In this document: in pieces, positions 1-8,126 of the stretch
How the letters are laid out: each line of letters opens with the position of its first letter
Position numbering within the stretch: position 1 is the first letter of the stretch
Origin: Chloroflexota bacterium
GTDB taxonomy: Bacteria > Chloroflexota > Anaerolineae > Anaerolineales > Anaerolineaceae
Direction of reading: 5' to 3'
DNA length: 10,634 nt
Assembly: GCA_023434145.1 (NCBI GenBank)
Contig: JAEYTI010000132.1
Coordinates: forward strand, 1-10,634
The notes under the pieces: generated by a model
What the model saw: the letters and a program-made list of their open reading frames with translations, nothing else
Databases searched by the model: none
What the model was told of the DNA's origin: nothing
Program-made: the position numbers and the translations under genes

Positions 1-419
1 GCCTGACCCTGTTCGAGGTCAACCAGGCTGCCGCCATCATCAAGGAAACGGCGCACCCCGACGTCAACCTGATCTTCGGCGCGGTCATCGACCAGAACAT
101 GACCGAAGAAGTGCGCATCACCGTCATCGCGACGGGTTTCGATAGAGCCGGCGTGCGTCCTGGCACCGTGGAACGGCCTGTACGGTTGGAAGAACTCAAC
201 TCCAACCAGGCCGGCGTTCGCGCCCGCCCGGCTTCTGCTTCATACAATGAACGCCCGGCCCAGACCAGCACCCCGCACACCACCGGCAGCCAGCCGGCAG
301 GCACCAACTCCAGTGCTGCGCCGAAGCCAAGCACGCAGAACGAGTTCCAGCGCGTTATGAACACCGACGACCTGGACATTCCCGCCTTCCTGCGCAACCG
401 CGGTTCGAACAACCGCTAG
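1..419 (+). CDS. ftsZ: Cell division protein FtsZ, C-terminal part (5' truncated by window)
   Basis: FtsZ is the tubulin-like GTPase that polymerises into the cytoplasmic Z ring at the division site. The reading frame begins at base 3, and 138 residues are visible. The first ~45 residues are the end of the C-terminal (activation) domain: a helix rich in Ala/Ile, then the block DVNLIFGAVIDQNM and the strand EEVRITVIATGF, both typical of FtsZ. A low-complexity linker rich in Pro, Ser, Thr, Asn and Ala follows, about 70 residues long. The protein ends with DLDIPAFLRNR plus a short basic tail, which matches the conserved C-terminal peptide that binds FtsA, SepF or other membrane tethers. The stop is TAG at 417-419. 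The GTP-binding half lies outside the window. A bidirectional terminator follows about 130 bases downstream, so ftsZ is probably the last gene of its operon. The identification rests on motif recognition and is secure. Confidence 0.95.
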   Translation, partial: LTLFEVNQAAAIIKETAHPDVNLIFGAVIDQNMTEEVRITVIATGFDRAGVRPGTVERPVRLEELNSNQAGVRARPASASYNERPAQTSTPHTTGSQPAGTNSSAAPKPSTQNEFQRVMNTDDLDIPAFLRNRGSNNR

Positions 420-550
420 GAGACAGGCGGAATACGCACCTTTTACCGGTATTTGTTGATCCGTTGACACTCCCCATATTGACAGAAGAGCGGGCAGCCC
501 CCTGACCCGCTGCTTCTGGTTTAATGTGCTTTTTTCACAACCGAAAACAG

Positions 551-596
551 AAGCAAAGCCTCCATGTGTTATTTCAGCATGGAGGCTTTGCTTTTT
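551..596. terminator. Bidirectional intrinsic terminator between ftsZ and the ArsR-type gene
   Basis: A perfect 16-bp stem (AAGCAAAGCCTCCATG at 551-566 against its complement at 578-593) encloses an 11-base loop. On + the stem runs into TTTTT (591-595). On - it is followed by CTGTTTTC. It sits between two convergent genes, so it probably serves both. The 420-550 stretch before it holds two TTGACA-like hexamers (464-469, 479-484), but neither has a usable -10. Confidence 0.88.
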
Positions 597-616
597 CACT
601 TTGCTTCGCACAGCGG

Positions 617-1231
617 TTATTGGCCCGGCTCTGCCGGGGCCAGCCAGTATTTACCGCCGCCGCGCTCGCGCCGAAGGTACCCCATATCTACCAGATCCCG
701 GCGCAGGCTGACGAAGTCTTCTGCATATACGTTCTTGAGCACGTCATTGACTTCCGCCTCGCTGTACAGCTTATCTGGTTCAAACAGGGTTGCCAGCCAG
801 CGCAAGATGACGAGCAGCTTCTTCTGCTTGTTGGGCAACTGCGTCAACTGCCCGCCCCGCACGTGCTCGCGCAGCACCTGCTGATCTGCCTCGGGCCAGC
901 CCAGCGCCACGATCCAGGAATGATCGGCCGCCACCGGCTCGGAAACAGGCTGCGACTGCTCGATCTCGTTTACCAGGCGCTTAAAACGCGCCAGGCCGTT
1001 CTCGTGCAGCCGGTAAAAGCGCTGGTTACCTGCCATGCGCAGGTTAACAAGACCCACTTCGCGCAGCCGCGATAGGTGGTGTGATACGGTAGGTTCCCCC
1101 AGATTCACTTGCTGCGCCAGATCGCCCACGGTGCGCTCGCCCTGCTTGAGCAACCGCAGCAAGGCCAGGCGGCTTTCATCCGCTACTGCCTTCAACATGA
1201 ATAGCAGCGATTCATCACGATATTCTTTCAT
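617..1231 (-). CDS. ArsR-family winged-helix regulator with C-terminal DUF2087 domain
   Basis: Predicted cytoplasmic DNA-binding repressor of 204 residues. Residues 8-85 form an ArsR-type winged helix-turn-helix: AVADESRLALLRLL is the classic first helix, GEPTVSHHLSRLREVGLV (45-62) the recognition region, and GNQRFYRL the wing. Residues ~133-198 match the DUF2087 family (KKLLVILRWLATLFEP, YSEAEVNDVL, LRRDLVDMGYLRRERGGGKYW), a tail often joined to ArsR-type domains and of unknown ligand. There is no cysteine in the protein, so it cannot be a classical thiolate metal sensor of the ArsR/SmtB kind. The start at 1231 is chosen because AGGAGG lies at 1238-1243, 6 bases before the ATG; a longer frame to 1300 would begin upstream of the predicted transcription start. 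It is monocistronic, and a palindrome at the promoter suggests autoregulation. The family call is firm; the target and signal are unknown. Confidence 0.88.
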   Translation of the reverse strand: MKEYRDESLLFMLKAVADESRLALLRLLKQGERTVGDLAQQVNLGEPTVSHHLSRLREVGLVNLRMAGNQRFYRLHENGLARFKRLVNEIEQSQPVSEPVAADHSWIVALGWPEADQQVLREHVRGGQLTQLPNKQKKLLVILRWLATLFEPDKLYSEAEVNDVLKNVYAEDFVSLRRDLVDMGYLRRERGGGKYWLAPAEPGQ

Positions 1232-1251
1232 CTTTCCCTCCTGACGATAAT

Positions 1252-1267
1252 TTCGATGTACATCAAA
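1252..1267. promoter_or_regulatory. Putative autoregulatory operator palindrome
   Basis: TTCGATGTACATCAAA is a 16-bp palindrome with one mismatched pair; its core GATGTACATC is perfect. It lies immediately downstream of the -10, over the predicted start site, which is where a repressor would block initiation. ArsR-type proteins commonly bind such AT-flanked dyads, so the adjacent regulator is the natural candidate. Binding is inferred. Confidence 0.55.
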
Positions 1268-1271
1268 TTTT

Positions 1272-1300
1272 ATTATAATAGAAACTACAACAAGAGTCAA
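1272..1300 (-). promoter_or_regulatory. Sigma-70-type promoter of the ArsR/DUF2087 gene
   Basis: Read on -, TTGACT (1300-1295) is separated by 17 bp from a perfect TATAAT (1277-1272). Transcription should start near 1265, about 34 bases before the ATG. The near-consensus match and spacing make this one of the strongest promoters in the window. Confidence 0.75.
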
Positions 1301-1461
1301 TCGTTTCTTTCAAGATATCTGCTGAACGCGCTATCCCCGCGACAGCCGCCCGTCACGTTATCTGCGCGGTGCTCCTGTGGGATGATGGCGTTAATGTGGG
1401 GGCGGTACTGGTGCTGGTGGATATTGGCATTCAAGTGGCAGCAAACTGGCTTGAGGCCTGA
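1282..1461 (+). pseudogene. Possible remnant of a gene 3' end (start-less open frame)
   Basis: The + frame from 1282 to the TGA at 1459-1461 is open for 59 codons but has no ATG and no ribosome binding site. The later part reads like real protein, with a hydrophobic run of alternating Val/Leu (AVLLWDDGVNVGAVLVLVDI) and higher GC than its surroundings. A strong hairpin lies about 45 bases downstream, as expected after a gene. The first part overlaps the ArsR promoter and is unlikely to be coding. I do not recognise the family, and chance is a real alternative. Confidence 0.2.
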
Positions 1462-1504
1462 CGATAATGGTTGCAATTCATTAACAATTGAAGAAATCCC
1501 CTAT

Positions 1505-1543
1505 TTGACCCGCCCAATGGCGTTTCTTGGGCGGGTCAACATT
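1505..1543 (+). terminator. Strong hairpin, probable intrinsic terminator
   Basis: A perfect 13-bp stem, TTGACCCGCCCAA (1505-1517) and its complement (1527-1539), surrounds a 9-base loop and is followed by CATTTT. The T tract is short. No intact + gene lies upstream, so it may be left over from the possible remnant at 1282-1461 or act as a barrier before nrdR. Confidence 0.5.
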
Positions 1544-1544
1544 T

Positions 1545-1732
1545 TAACATTCTGGAATCGCGCAATGAAATCCGCCTAACTACAACCCCTTATATCTGGG
1601 GCAGAGCTGGGTTTCCTGGGGAGAGCATCCATATATGCTTGTCAAAAAAAGTTGTTTTTTCGCCAGCGGATAGCATGCAATTAAGTGGAATGACGATGGA
1701 AAAATTTTAAGGTTAACTTTATTTGTTTTTAC
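1545..1732. other. Non-coding, AT-rich stretch upstream of the nrdR promoter
   Basis: No supported gene is seen on either strand here. It contains a small dyad (AGCAT at 1624-1628 and ATGCT at 1635-1639 around CCATAT) and an A-run/T-run pair (1644-1660). Neither has a clear function. The open frames that cross it lack ribosome binding sites and familiar protein sequence. Confidence 0.5.
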
Positions 1733-1761
1733 TTGTATTGATGGATCAAGTGTGCTAAAAT
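1733..1761 (+). promoter_or_regulatory. Extended -10 promoter of the nrdR-nrdJ operon
   Basis: TGCTAAAAT (1753-1761) is an extended -10 element. A weak -35, TTGTAT (1733-1738), lies 17 bp upstream. The start would fall near 1768, giving a leader of about 135 bases before nrdR. A CATATATAC block at 1765-1773 resembles only the core of an NrdR box. Confidence 0.5.
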
Positions 1762-1790
1762 GACCATATATACGGGGGGATACAGGGCAC

Positions 1791-1817
1791 ACCGCCAGAT
1801 GTGGCGGTTGTCTTTTT
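1791..1817 (+). terminator. Terminator hairpin in the nrdR leader (possible attenuator)
   Basis: ACCGCC (1791-1796) pairs with GGCGGT (1803-1808) around a 6-base loop, and TGTCTTTTTC follows, giving the form of an intrinsic terminator. It lies about 25 bases after the predicted start and 85 bases before the nrdR ATG, so transcripts must read through it. A second hairpin (TTGGC 1842-1846 with GCCAA 1854-1858) follows. The leader is too short for a full cobalamin riboswitch, and no known riboswitch class is recognised. Confidence 0.5.
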
Positions 1818-1902
1818 CTAACAACAGATGCTTGCACCCGTTTGGCGCTACCTGCCAACCATTTTCCGGGTCGGCACACCATACTGCTTGCTGGAGGAAT
1901 CC

Positions 1903-2362
1903 ATGCGTTGCCCCTATTGTCAGTACGATAAATCCAGGGTTCTGGACACGACTCATGATAACCGAGGAGGGGTACGCCGCCGCCGTGAATGTGAAGAGTG
2001 CGGCCAGCGCTTCACCACCATCGAGCGGCCGCTGCTCGCCACGCCGCTGATCATCAAAAAGGATGGCAATCGCGAGGAGTTCGACCGCGAAAAGCTGATG
2101 CGCGGCATCCGCATCTCCTGCGCCAAGCGGCCCGTCTCCGCTGCCGCCATCGACCGGCTGGTGGGGGAAATTGAAACAACCCTGCAGCGCATGGGGCGCT
2201 CAGAAGTTCAATCACGTGTCGTGGGTGATATGGTCGTTTCTGGTTTAAAAGAGCTGGACCATATCGCTTATATCCGCTATGGCATCGTTTATTTGCAGTT
2301 GGACGATTTACACGAAATTCGCAATGAGATCGATCGCTTACTAAAAGATGAGGAGATTTTCG

Positions 2363-2382
<20 letters not shown>
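1903..2382 (+). CDS. nrdR: Transcriptional repressor NrdR
   Basis: NrdR is the ATP/dATP-sensing repressor of ribonucleotide reductase genes and acts on DNA in the cytoplasm. The protein has 159 residues, the usual family length. Residues 1-42 form the zinc ribbon with C3, C6, C30 and C33, followed by the arginine-rich block GGVRRRREC and RFTTIE typical of the DNA-binding part. Residues ~46-136 form the ATP-cone (IIKKDGNREEFDREKLMRGI through HIAYIRYGIVYLQ), where ATP and dATP bind. The ATG at 1903 is preceded by GGAGG (1893-1897) with 5 bases spacing. A longer in-frame extension to 1828 is unlike the family and is rejected. The gene overlaps the next one by 20 bases, so the two are translationally coupled. 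The expected target is the downstream nrdJ and possibly its own promoter. Identification is very secure. Confidence 0.96.
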
Positions 2383-5017
<2,635 letters not shown>

Positions 5018-5050
5018 AAACCAATCTCCTATAATGATAGATTGATCTAT

Positions 5051-5090
5051 AAAGCCAGGCCAACTTGAGAATTTGGCCTGGCTTTGCTTT
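5051..5090. terminator. Intrinsic terminator after nrdJ, possibly shared with the CHAT-SLOG gene
   Basis: AAAGCCAGGCCAA (5051-5063) pairs perfectly with 5073-5085 around a 9-base loop and runs into GCTTTTC on +. It lies between convergent genes. On - the T run is only TTT, so it is stronger for nrdJ. A small dyad, ATAGAT-TG-ATCTAT (5037-5050), sits just before it. Confidence 0.8.
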
Positions 5091-5098
5091 TCATTTCA

Positions 5099-6259
5099 TC
5101 ACTCATTGACCATTCTTTCAGCCAAAGTGATCGCATAATTCGCTACTTGATTAAGGTCGTGCTGGTCAGGACCGATATTCTTAAGATCATTCTTGGTGAG
5201 GAGATTTTTCGATTCAGACAAAAATTCCCCCTGAACCATTTCACGCCAAAGATCAACTGCAGCTTTCCCCATATCACCAATACCGATAGGGATAATGGGC
5301 TTATTCATCAATTTTGCGATACGGGCAACATCTTTTGTTCCGCCACCGACACCTAAAAGAATAACTACATCGCTATTTCTAATCACATAGTCTCGGCGTT
5401 CATCATAATTACTCCCAACTAATGTAACTTTTCCAAGCGGAAATGCAACGGAAGAATTATTATATGGACGAAAAACTTGAATTTTTTTAGTGGAGTCGAT
5501 ATTCATGAGATTACACGATCTAATTGCCCCCTCTCCTGCTGCCTTATCAATACCCCTAGAACCGTTACTCATTAAGGTATGCCCTCGCAGGACCACTTGC
5601 TGGCCAATTTTATGTGCAAGTTCTACTTCTGTGGCAGAAGCATCTAATCCACCGGTAACTAAAATTAACAATGATGCTTGAGATGCAATCAAAGGAGTTT
5701 GGGGTTTCGATTTTAAAATAGGTGTAAGATGTTCGGGTTTCCCTGCCCATTGAATTGCATTACAAGCCAATTTATAAGCAAATTCTATCGTTTCTCCTGC
5801 CCCAAGAGCATCATAAAAAGCAACAGAAAATTCAATTGCTGCCTCATCTCCTATAGCCTTATTCATACCGAGAACATAGTTTATGTACTCAGCTATAGCT
5901 TCTGCCTGCACCTCTGAGTAGCAAGCATTAAGAACTACACATTCCAGTTTTTCCGCAAATAGCTCAAAAAAACCTGAAAGTATATCAGCACTAACAATTT
6001 TTGCGTTTCCAGAACTATCTTCAAAAGCAATTCCTTCATCACCTTTTCCGTGACCACAGAAATGGACAATTTGAGGTCTAAAATCCAACATAGCTCTTCT
6101 AATATCACTTGGGCGAGGAGCCCAAACTTGCTTTAGTGTAAATTCATCACGGTGTTGTGCACCTCGCAACCCGTTTTCAATTTCTCTTACTTCCTCATCT
6201 AATCGTAAACGAGAGGTATTTTTGGGATTTGCAGCTAGAATCAGTATCTTCTTCCCCAT
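5099..6259 (-). CDS. CHAT (caspase-like) protease fused to a SLOG nucleotide-sensing domain
   Basis: Protein of 386 residues with no signal peptide or membrane segment. Residues 1-170 are a CHAT domain: opening ILILAANPKNTSRLRLDEEV, the His motif HFCGHG (catalytic H70) and the Cys motif VVLNACYSE (catalytic C113), the expected caspase-fold dyad. After a short linker (172-192), residues 195-340 match the SLOG (LOG/DprA/STALD) Rossmann-like fold: LILVTGG (198-204), GSRGIDKAAGEGA (233-245) and the glycine loop GVGGGTKDVARIA (303-315) that in relatives contacts nucleotide or ribose-phosphate ligands. SLOG domains in Thoeris-type effectors sense NAD-derived cyclic nucleotides. By analogy this may be a protease switched on by such a signal, killing or arresting the cell on infection. 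GC is about 40% by eye against about 60% for its neighbours, pointing to recent transfer. No TIR partner is visible. The ATG has GGAG 5 bases upstream. The domain calls are strong; the defence role is inferred. Confidence 0.85.
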   Translation of the reverse strand: MGKKILILAANPKNTSRLRLDEEVREIENGLRGAQHRDEFTLKQVWAPRPSDIRRAMLDFRPQIVHFCGHGKGDEGIAFEDSSGNAKIVSADILSGFFELFAEKLECVVLNACYSEVQAEAIAEYINYVLGMNKAIGDEAAIEFSVAFYDALGAGETIEFAYKLACNAIQWAGKPEHLTPILKSKPQTPLIASQASLLILVTGGLDASATEVELAHKIGQQVVLRGHTLMSNGSRGIDKAAGEGAIRSCNLMNIDSTKKIQVFRPYNNSSVAFPLGKVTLVGSNYDERRDYVIRNSDVVILLGVGGGTKDVARIAKLMNKPIIPIGIGDMGKAAVDLWREMVQGEFLSESKNLLTKNDLKNIGPDQHDLNQVANYAITLAERMVNE

Positions 6260-6272
6260 TGTTTCTCCATTT

Positions 6273-6302
6273 TTAACAGTTATTATCTTTTCAAATTATA
6301 GT
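6273..6302 (+). promoter_or_regulatory. Possible promoter of the S10 peptidase gene
   Basis: TTAACA (6273-6278) and TATAGT (6297-6302) are separated by 18 bp, each one base from consensus. The start would be near 6309, leaving a leader of about 150 bases in which no structure is recognised. Confidence 0.4.
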
Positions 6303-6323
6303 GAAGAAACCGTAAAATAGTAT
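6295..6323 (-). promoter_or_regulatory. Possible promoter of the CHAT-SLOG gene
   Basis: A perfect TATAAT on - (6300-6295) lies about 35 bases before the ATG. The hexamer 17 bp upstream (ATACTA) is a poor -35, so expression may be weak or need an activator. The -10 overlaps the -10 of the opposite promoter. Confidence 0.35.
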
Positions 6324-6460
6324 GAGTAGTCTCCATTTTGGCACGCTCACAGTTTTCATATACAGTCCAGTGGATCATCTTCCACCCACCAGATCATCAG
6401 AGGAACGAAGCATTTCATCCTTTCTTCTGTGAGACTTTCAATCAACCACCCGGAGCCCCC

Positions 6461-7939
6461 ATGACCCCCGACCCTAAACCCAACGAGCCCAAAGACGAGA
6501 AGAAAGAAAAGCCCGAGGTCAAAGACCACCTCGTCATCACCCGGCACCAGATCACCATTGGCGGCGAGATCTTGAGCTACACCGTCACCGCCGGCACGGT
6601 GGTGCTGAAAGAAGAAACCGACCGCGAGAAGGACTACGAAGGCGAAACGCCCAAGGCGCAGTTTTTCTTCGTCGCCTACGTGAAGGACGGGGAAGAAAAC
6701 CCCGCCGCACGCCCGCTGACCTTTTCGTTCAACGGCGGGCCGGGGTCTTCCTCGGTTTGGCTGCACATGGGCCTGCTGGGTCCGCGGCGGGTGGTGATGA
6801 CGGAGGAAGGCGGGCTGCCCAAGCCGCCCTTCCGGCTAACGGATAACGAATATTCCCTGCTCGACAAGACCGACCTGGTGTTTATCGATCCGGTAGGCAC
6901 CGGCTACAGCCGCGCCGCGAACGGTGAAAAGGCCAAGCAGTTCCACGGCTTCAAGAAGGACATTGAGAGCGTCGGCGATTTTATCCGCCTGTACACCACG
7001 CGCTACAACCGCTGGCTCTCGCCCAAGTTCCTCATCGGCGAAAGCTACGGCACCACCCGCGCCGGGGGTCTTTCCGGCTATTTGCAAGAGCGGCACGGCA
7101 TGTTCCTCAACGGCATCATGCTGATTTCCACGGTGCTCGATTTTGGCACCATCGACTTCACTCCCGGCAACGAGCTGGCCTACGTGCTGTTCCTGCCCTC
7201 TTTTGCCGCCACGGCCTGGTATCACGGCGCGCTGCAAGACGCCGGATCGCTGGAGGAACTGCTGGCGGAGGTGGAAGCGTTCGCTATCGACGAATATGCC
7301 CCGGCGCTGCTGAAAGGTGCGGCGCTGCCCGCCGAAGCGCGCGCGGCGGTGATCGAGAAGCTGGCAAGCTACACGGGCCTCTCCGCCGAGTATCTGCGGC
7401 GGTCGAACCTGCGCGTGCCCGACTTCCGCTTCTTCAAGGAGCTGCTGCGCAGCCGGGGGCGCACCGTTGGCCGCCTCGACAGCCGCTTCCTGGGCATCGA
7501 TAAGGATACGCTCGGTGAAGGCACGTACAACGACCCCTCCTACACCAATATCCTCGGGCCCTACACCGCCTGCCTCTATGATTATGTTCGCCGGGAGCTC
7601 AAGTTCGAGAAAGATTACCCGTATGAAATTCTTACCGGCAGCGTTCATCCCTGGTCGTATGCGGAGCATGAAAACCAGCACGTCTACGTCGGCGAGACGC
7701 TGCGCCAGGCCATGAGCATCAATCCGCACCTGAACGTCTTTATCGCCAACGGCTACTACGATCTTGCCACCCCCTATTTCGCCACGCACTACGTGTTCAA
7801 CCACCTCGGGCTGGATGAATCCCTGCGCGGGAATGTGCGCATGGCGCATTGCGAAGCCGGGCACATGATGTACATCTATCCGCCCGCCCTGGTACAGTTG
7901 AAAAATGACCTGGCCGGTTTTATCGATCAGGCAACGTAA
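6461..7939 (+). CDS. Serine carboxypeptidase-type peptidase, family S10
   Basis: Alpha/beta-hydrolase of family S10, which removes C-terminal residues from peptides. The protein has 492 residues, normal for the family. The oxyanion-hole motif NGGPGSSS is at 91-98, the nucleophile elbow GESYG at 193-197 (S195), the catalytic Asp in NGYYDLATP (D434) and the His in CEAGHMMY (H468). The block DLVFIDPVGTGYSR is also typical. The N-terminus (MTPDPKPNEPKDEKKEKPEV) is highly charged, with no signal peptide, unlike secreted fungal and plant members, so a cytoplasmic location is inferred unless export is non-classical. The ATG at 6461 is chosen because GGAG lies at 6452-6455, 5 bases upstream; a frame extension to a TTG at 6338 adds sequence unlike the family. 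It is monocistronic with its own terminator. Family assignment is secure, the substrate unknown. Confidence 0.92.
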   Translation: MTPDPKPNEPKDEKKEKPEVKDHLVITRHQITIGGEILSYTVTAGTVVLKEETDREKDYEGETPKAQFFFVAYVKDGEENPAARPLTFSFNGGPGSSSVWLHMGLLGPRRVVMTEEGGLPKPPFRLTDNEYSLLDKTDLVFIDPVGTGYSRAANGEKAKQFHGFKKDIESVGDFIRLYTTRYNRWLSPKFLIGESYGTTRAGGLSGYLQERHGMFLNGIMLISTVLDFGTIDFTPGNELAYVLFLPSFAATAWYHGALQDAGSLEELLAEVEAFAIDEYAPALLKGAALPAEARAAVIEKLASYTGLSAEYLRRSNLRVPDFRFFKELLRSRGRTVGRLDSRFLGIDKDTLGEGTYNDPSYTNILGPYTACLYDYVRRELKFEKDYPYEILTGSVHPWSYAEHENQHVYVGETLRQAMSINPHLNVFIANGYYDLATPYFATHYVFNHLGLDESLRGNVRMAHCEAGHMMYIYPPALVQLKNDLAGFIDQAT

Positions 7940-7946
7940 GCACGGG

Positions 7947-7969
7947 CTTTCGCATCAACGAAAGTTTTT
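7947..7969 (+). terminator. Intrinsic terminator of the S10 peptidase gene
   Basis: CTTTCG (7947-7952) pairs with CGAAAG (7959-7964) around CATCAA, followed by TTTTT (7965-7969). Two G-U pairs may lengthen the stem. It begins 7 bases after the stop codon. Confidence 0.6.
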
Positions 7970-7970
7970 A

Positions 7971-8010
7971 TGATGATGCGTGCCAGCACATGTGCTGGCA
8001 CGCATCATCA
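7971..8010. repeat. Perfect 40-bp palindrome
   Basis: The arm TGATGATGCGTGCCAGCACA (7971-7990) is followed directly by its exact complement (7991-8010), with no spacer. It starts one base after the T tract of the preceding terminator. Neither strand has a T tract after it, so it is not a standard terminator. It may form a long RNA hairpin or a cruciform, or be a REP-like element or protein-binding dyad. Confidence 0.85.
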
Positions 8011-8040
8011 ATATCCCTATGTACTCGATCGACTGAGAAC

Positions 8041-8122
8041 CTATCCGAAAATTTGTTTGTGTTGGTTATTTGGGTGGCGTAGCCCGCCCAAACAACCAAC
8101 ATAAGCATTATTTTTCGGATAG
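8041..8122. repeat. 82-bp nested inverted repeat, MITE-like or compound hairpin
   Basis: The outer arms CTATCCGAAAA (8041-8051) and TTTTCGGATAG (8112-8122) are perfect. The inner arms at 8061-8077 and 8084-8100 pair at 16 of 17 positions (one A-C mismatch, one G-U) around CGTAGC. TA flanks the TCCGAAAA ends on both sides, as for a TA target duplication of IS630/mariner-derived miniature elements. It ends 4 bases from the stop of the - gene, so it could also terminate that transcript; a weak T run (AAATTTTC) follows on -. The element type is inferred. Confidence 0.6.
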
Positions 8123-8126
8123 ATGC

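Noticed and set aside
524..1075. A 183-codon + frame across the ArsR terminator and gene
   Set aside because: It runs through the terminator hairpin and antisense to a gene with a secure winged-helix and DUF2087 identity.
1765..1773. NrdR box at the nrdR promoter
   Set aside because: Only the ATATAT core matches; the flanks (TGACC and ACGGG) do not fit the ACAC/GTGT consensus, and no second box at helical spacing is found.
1580..1882. A 100-codon - frame in the region before nrdR
   Set aside because: No ribosome binding site, no protein-like conservation pattern, and it lies across the nrdR promoter and leader.
1768..1902. Cobalamin riboswitch upstream of the B12-dependent reductase
   Set aside because: The leader is about 135 bases, too short, and no B12-box-like sequence was recognised.
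6836..7864. A 342-codon open frame on - opposite the S10 peptidase
   Set aside because: Same antisense bias effect; the + frame carries the complete catalytic triad.
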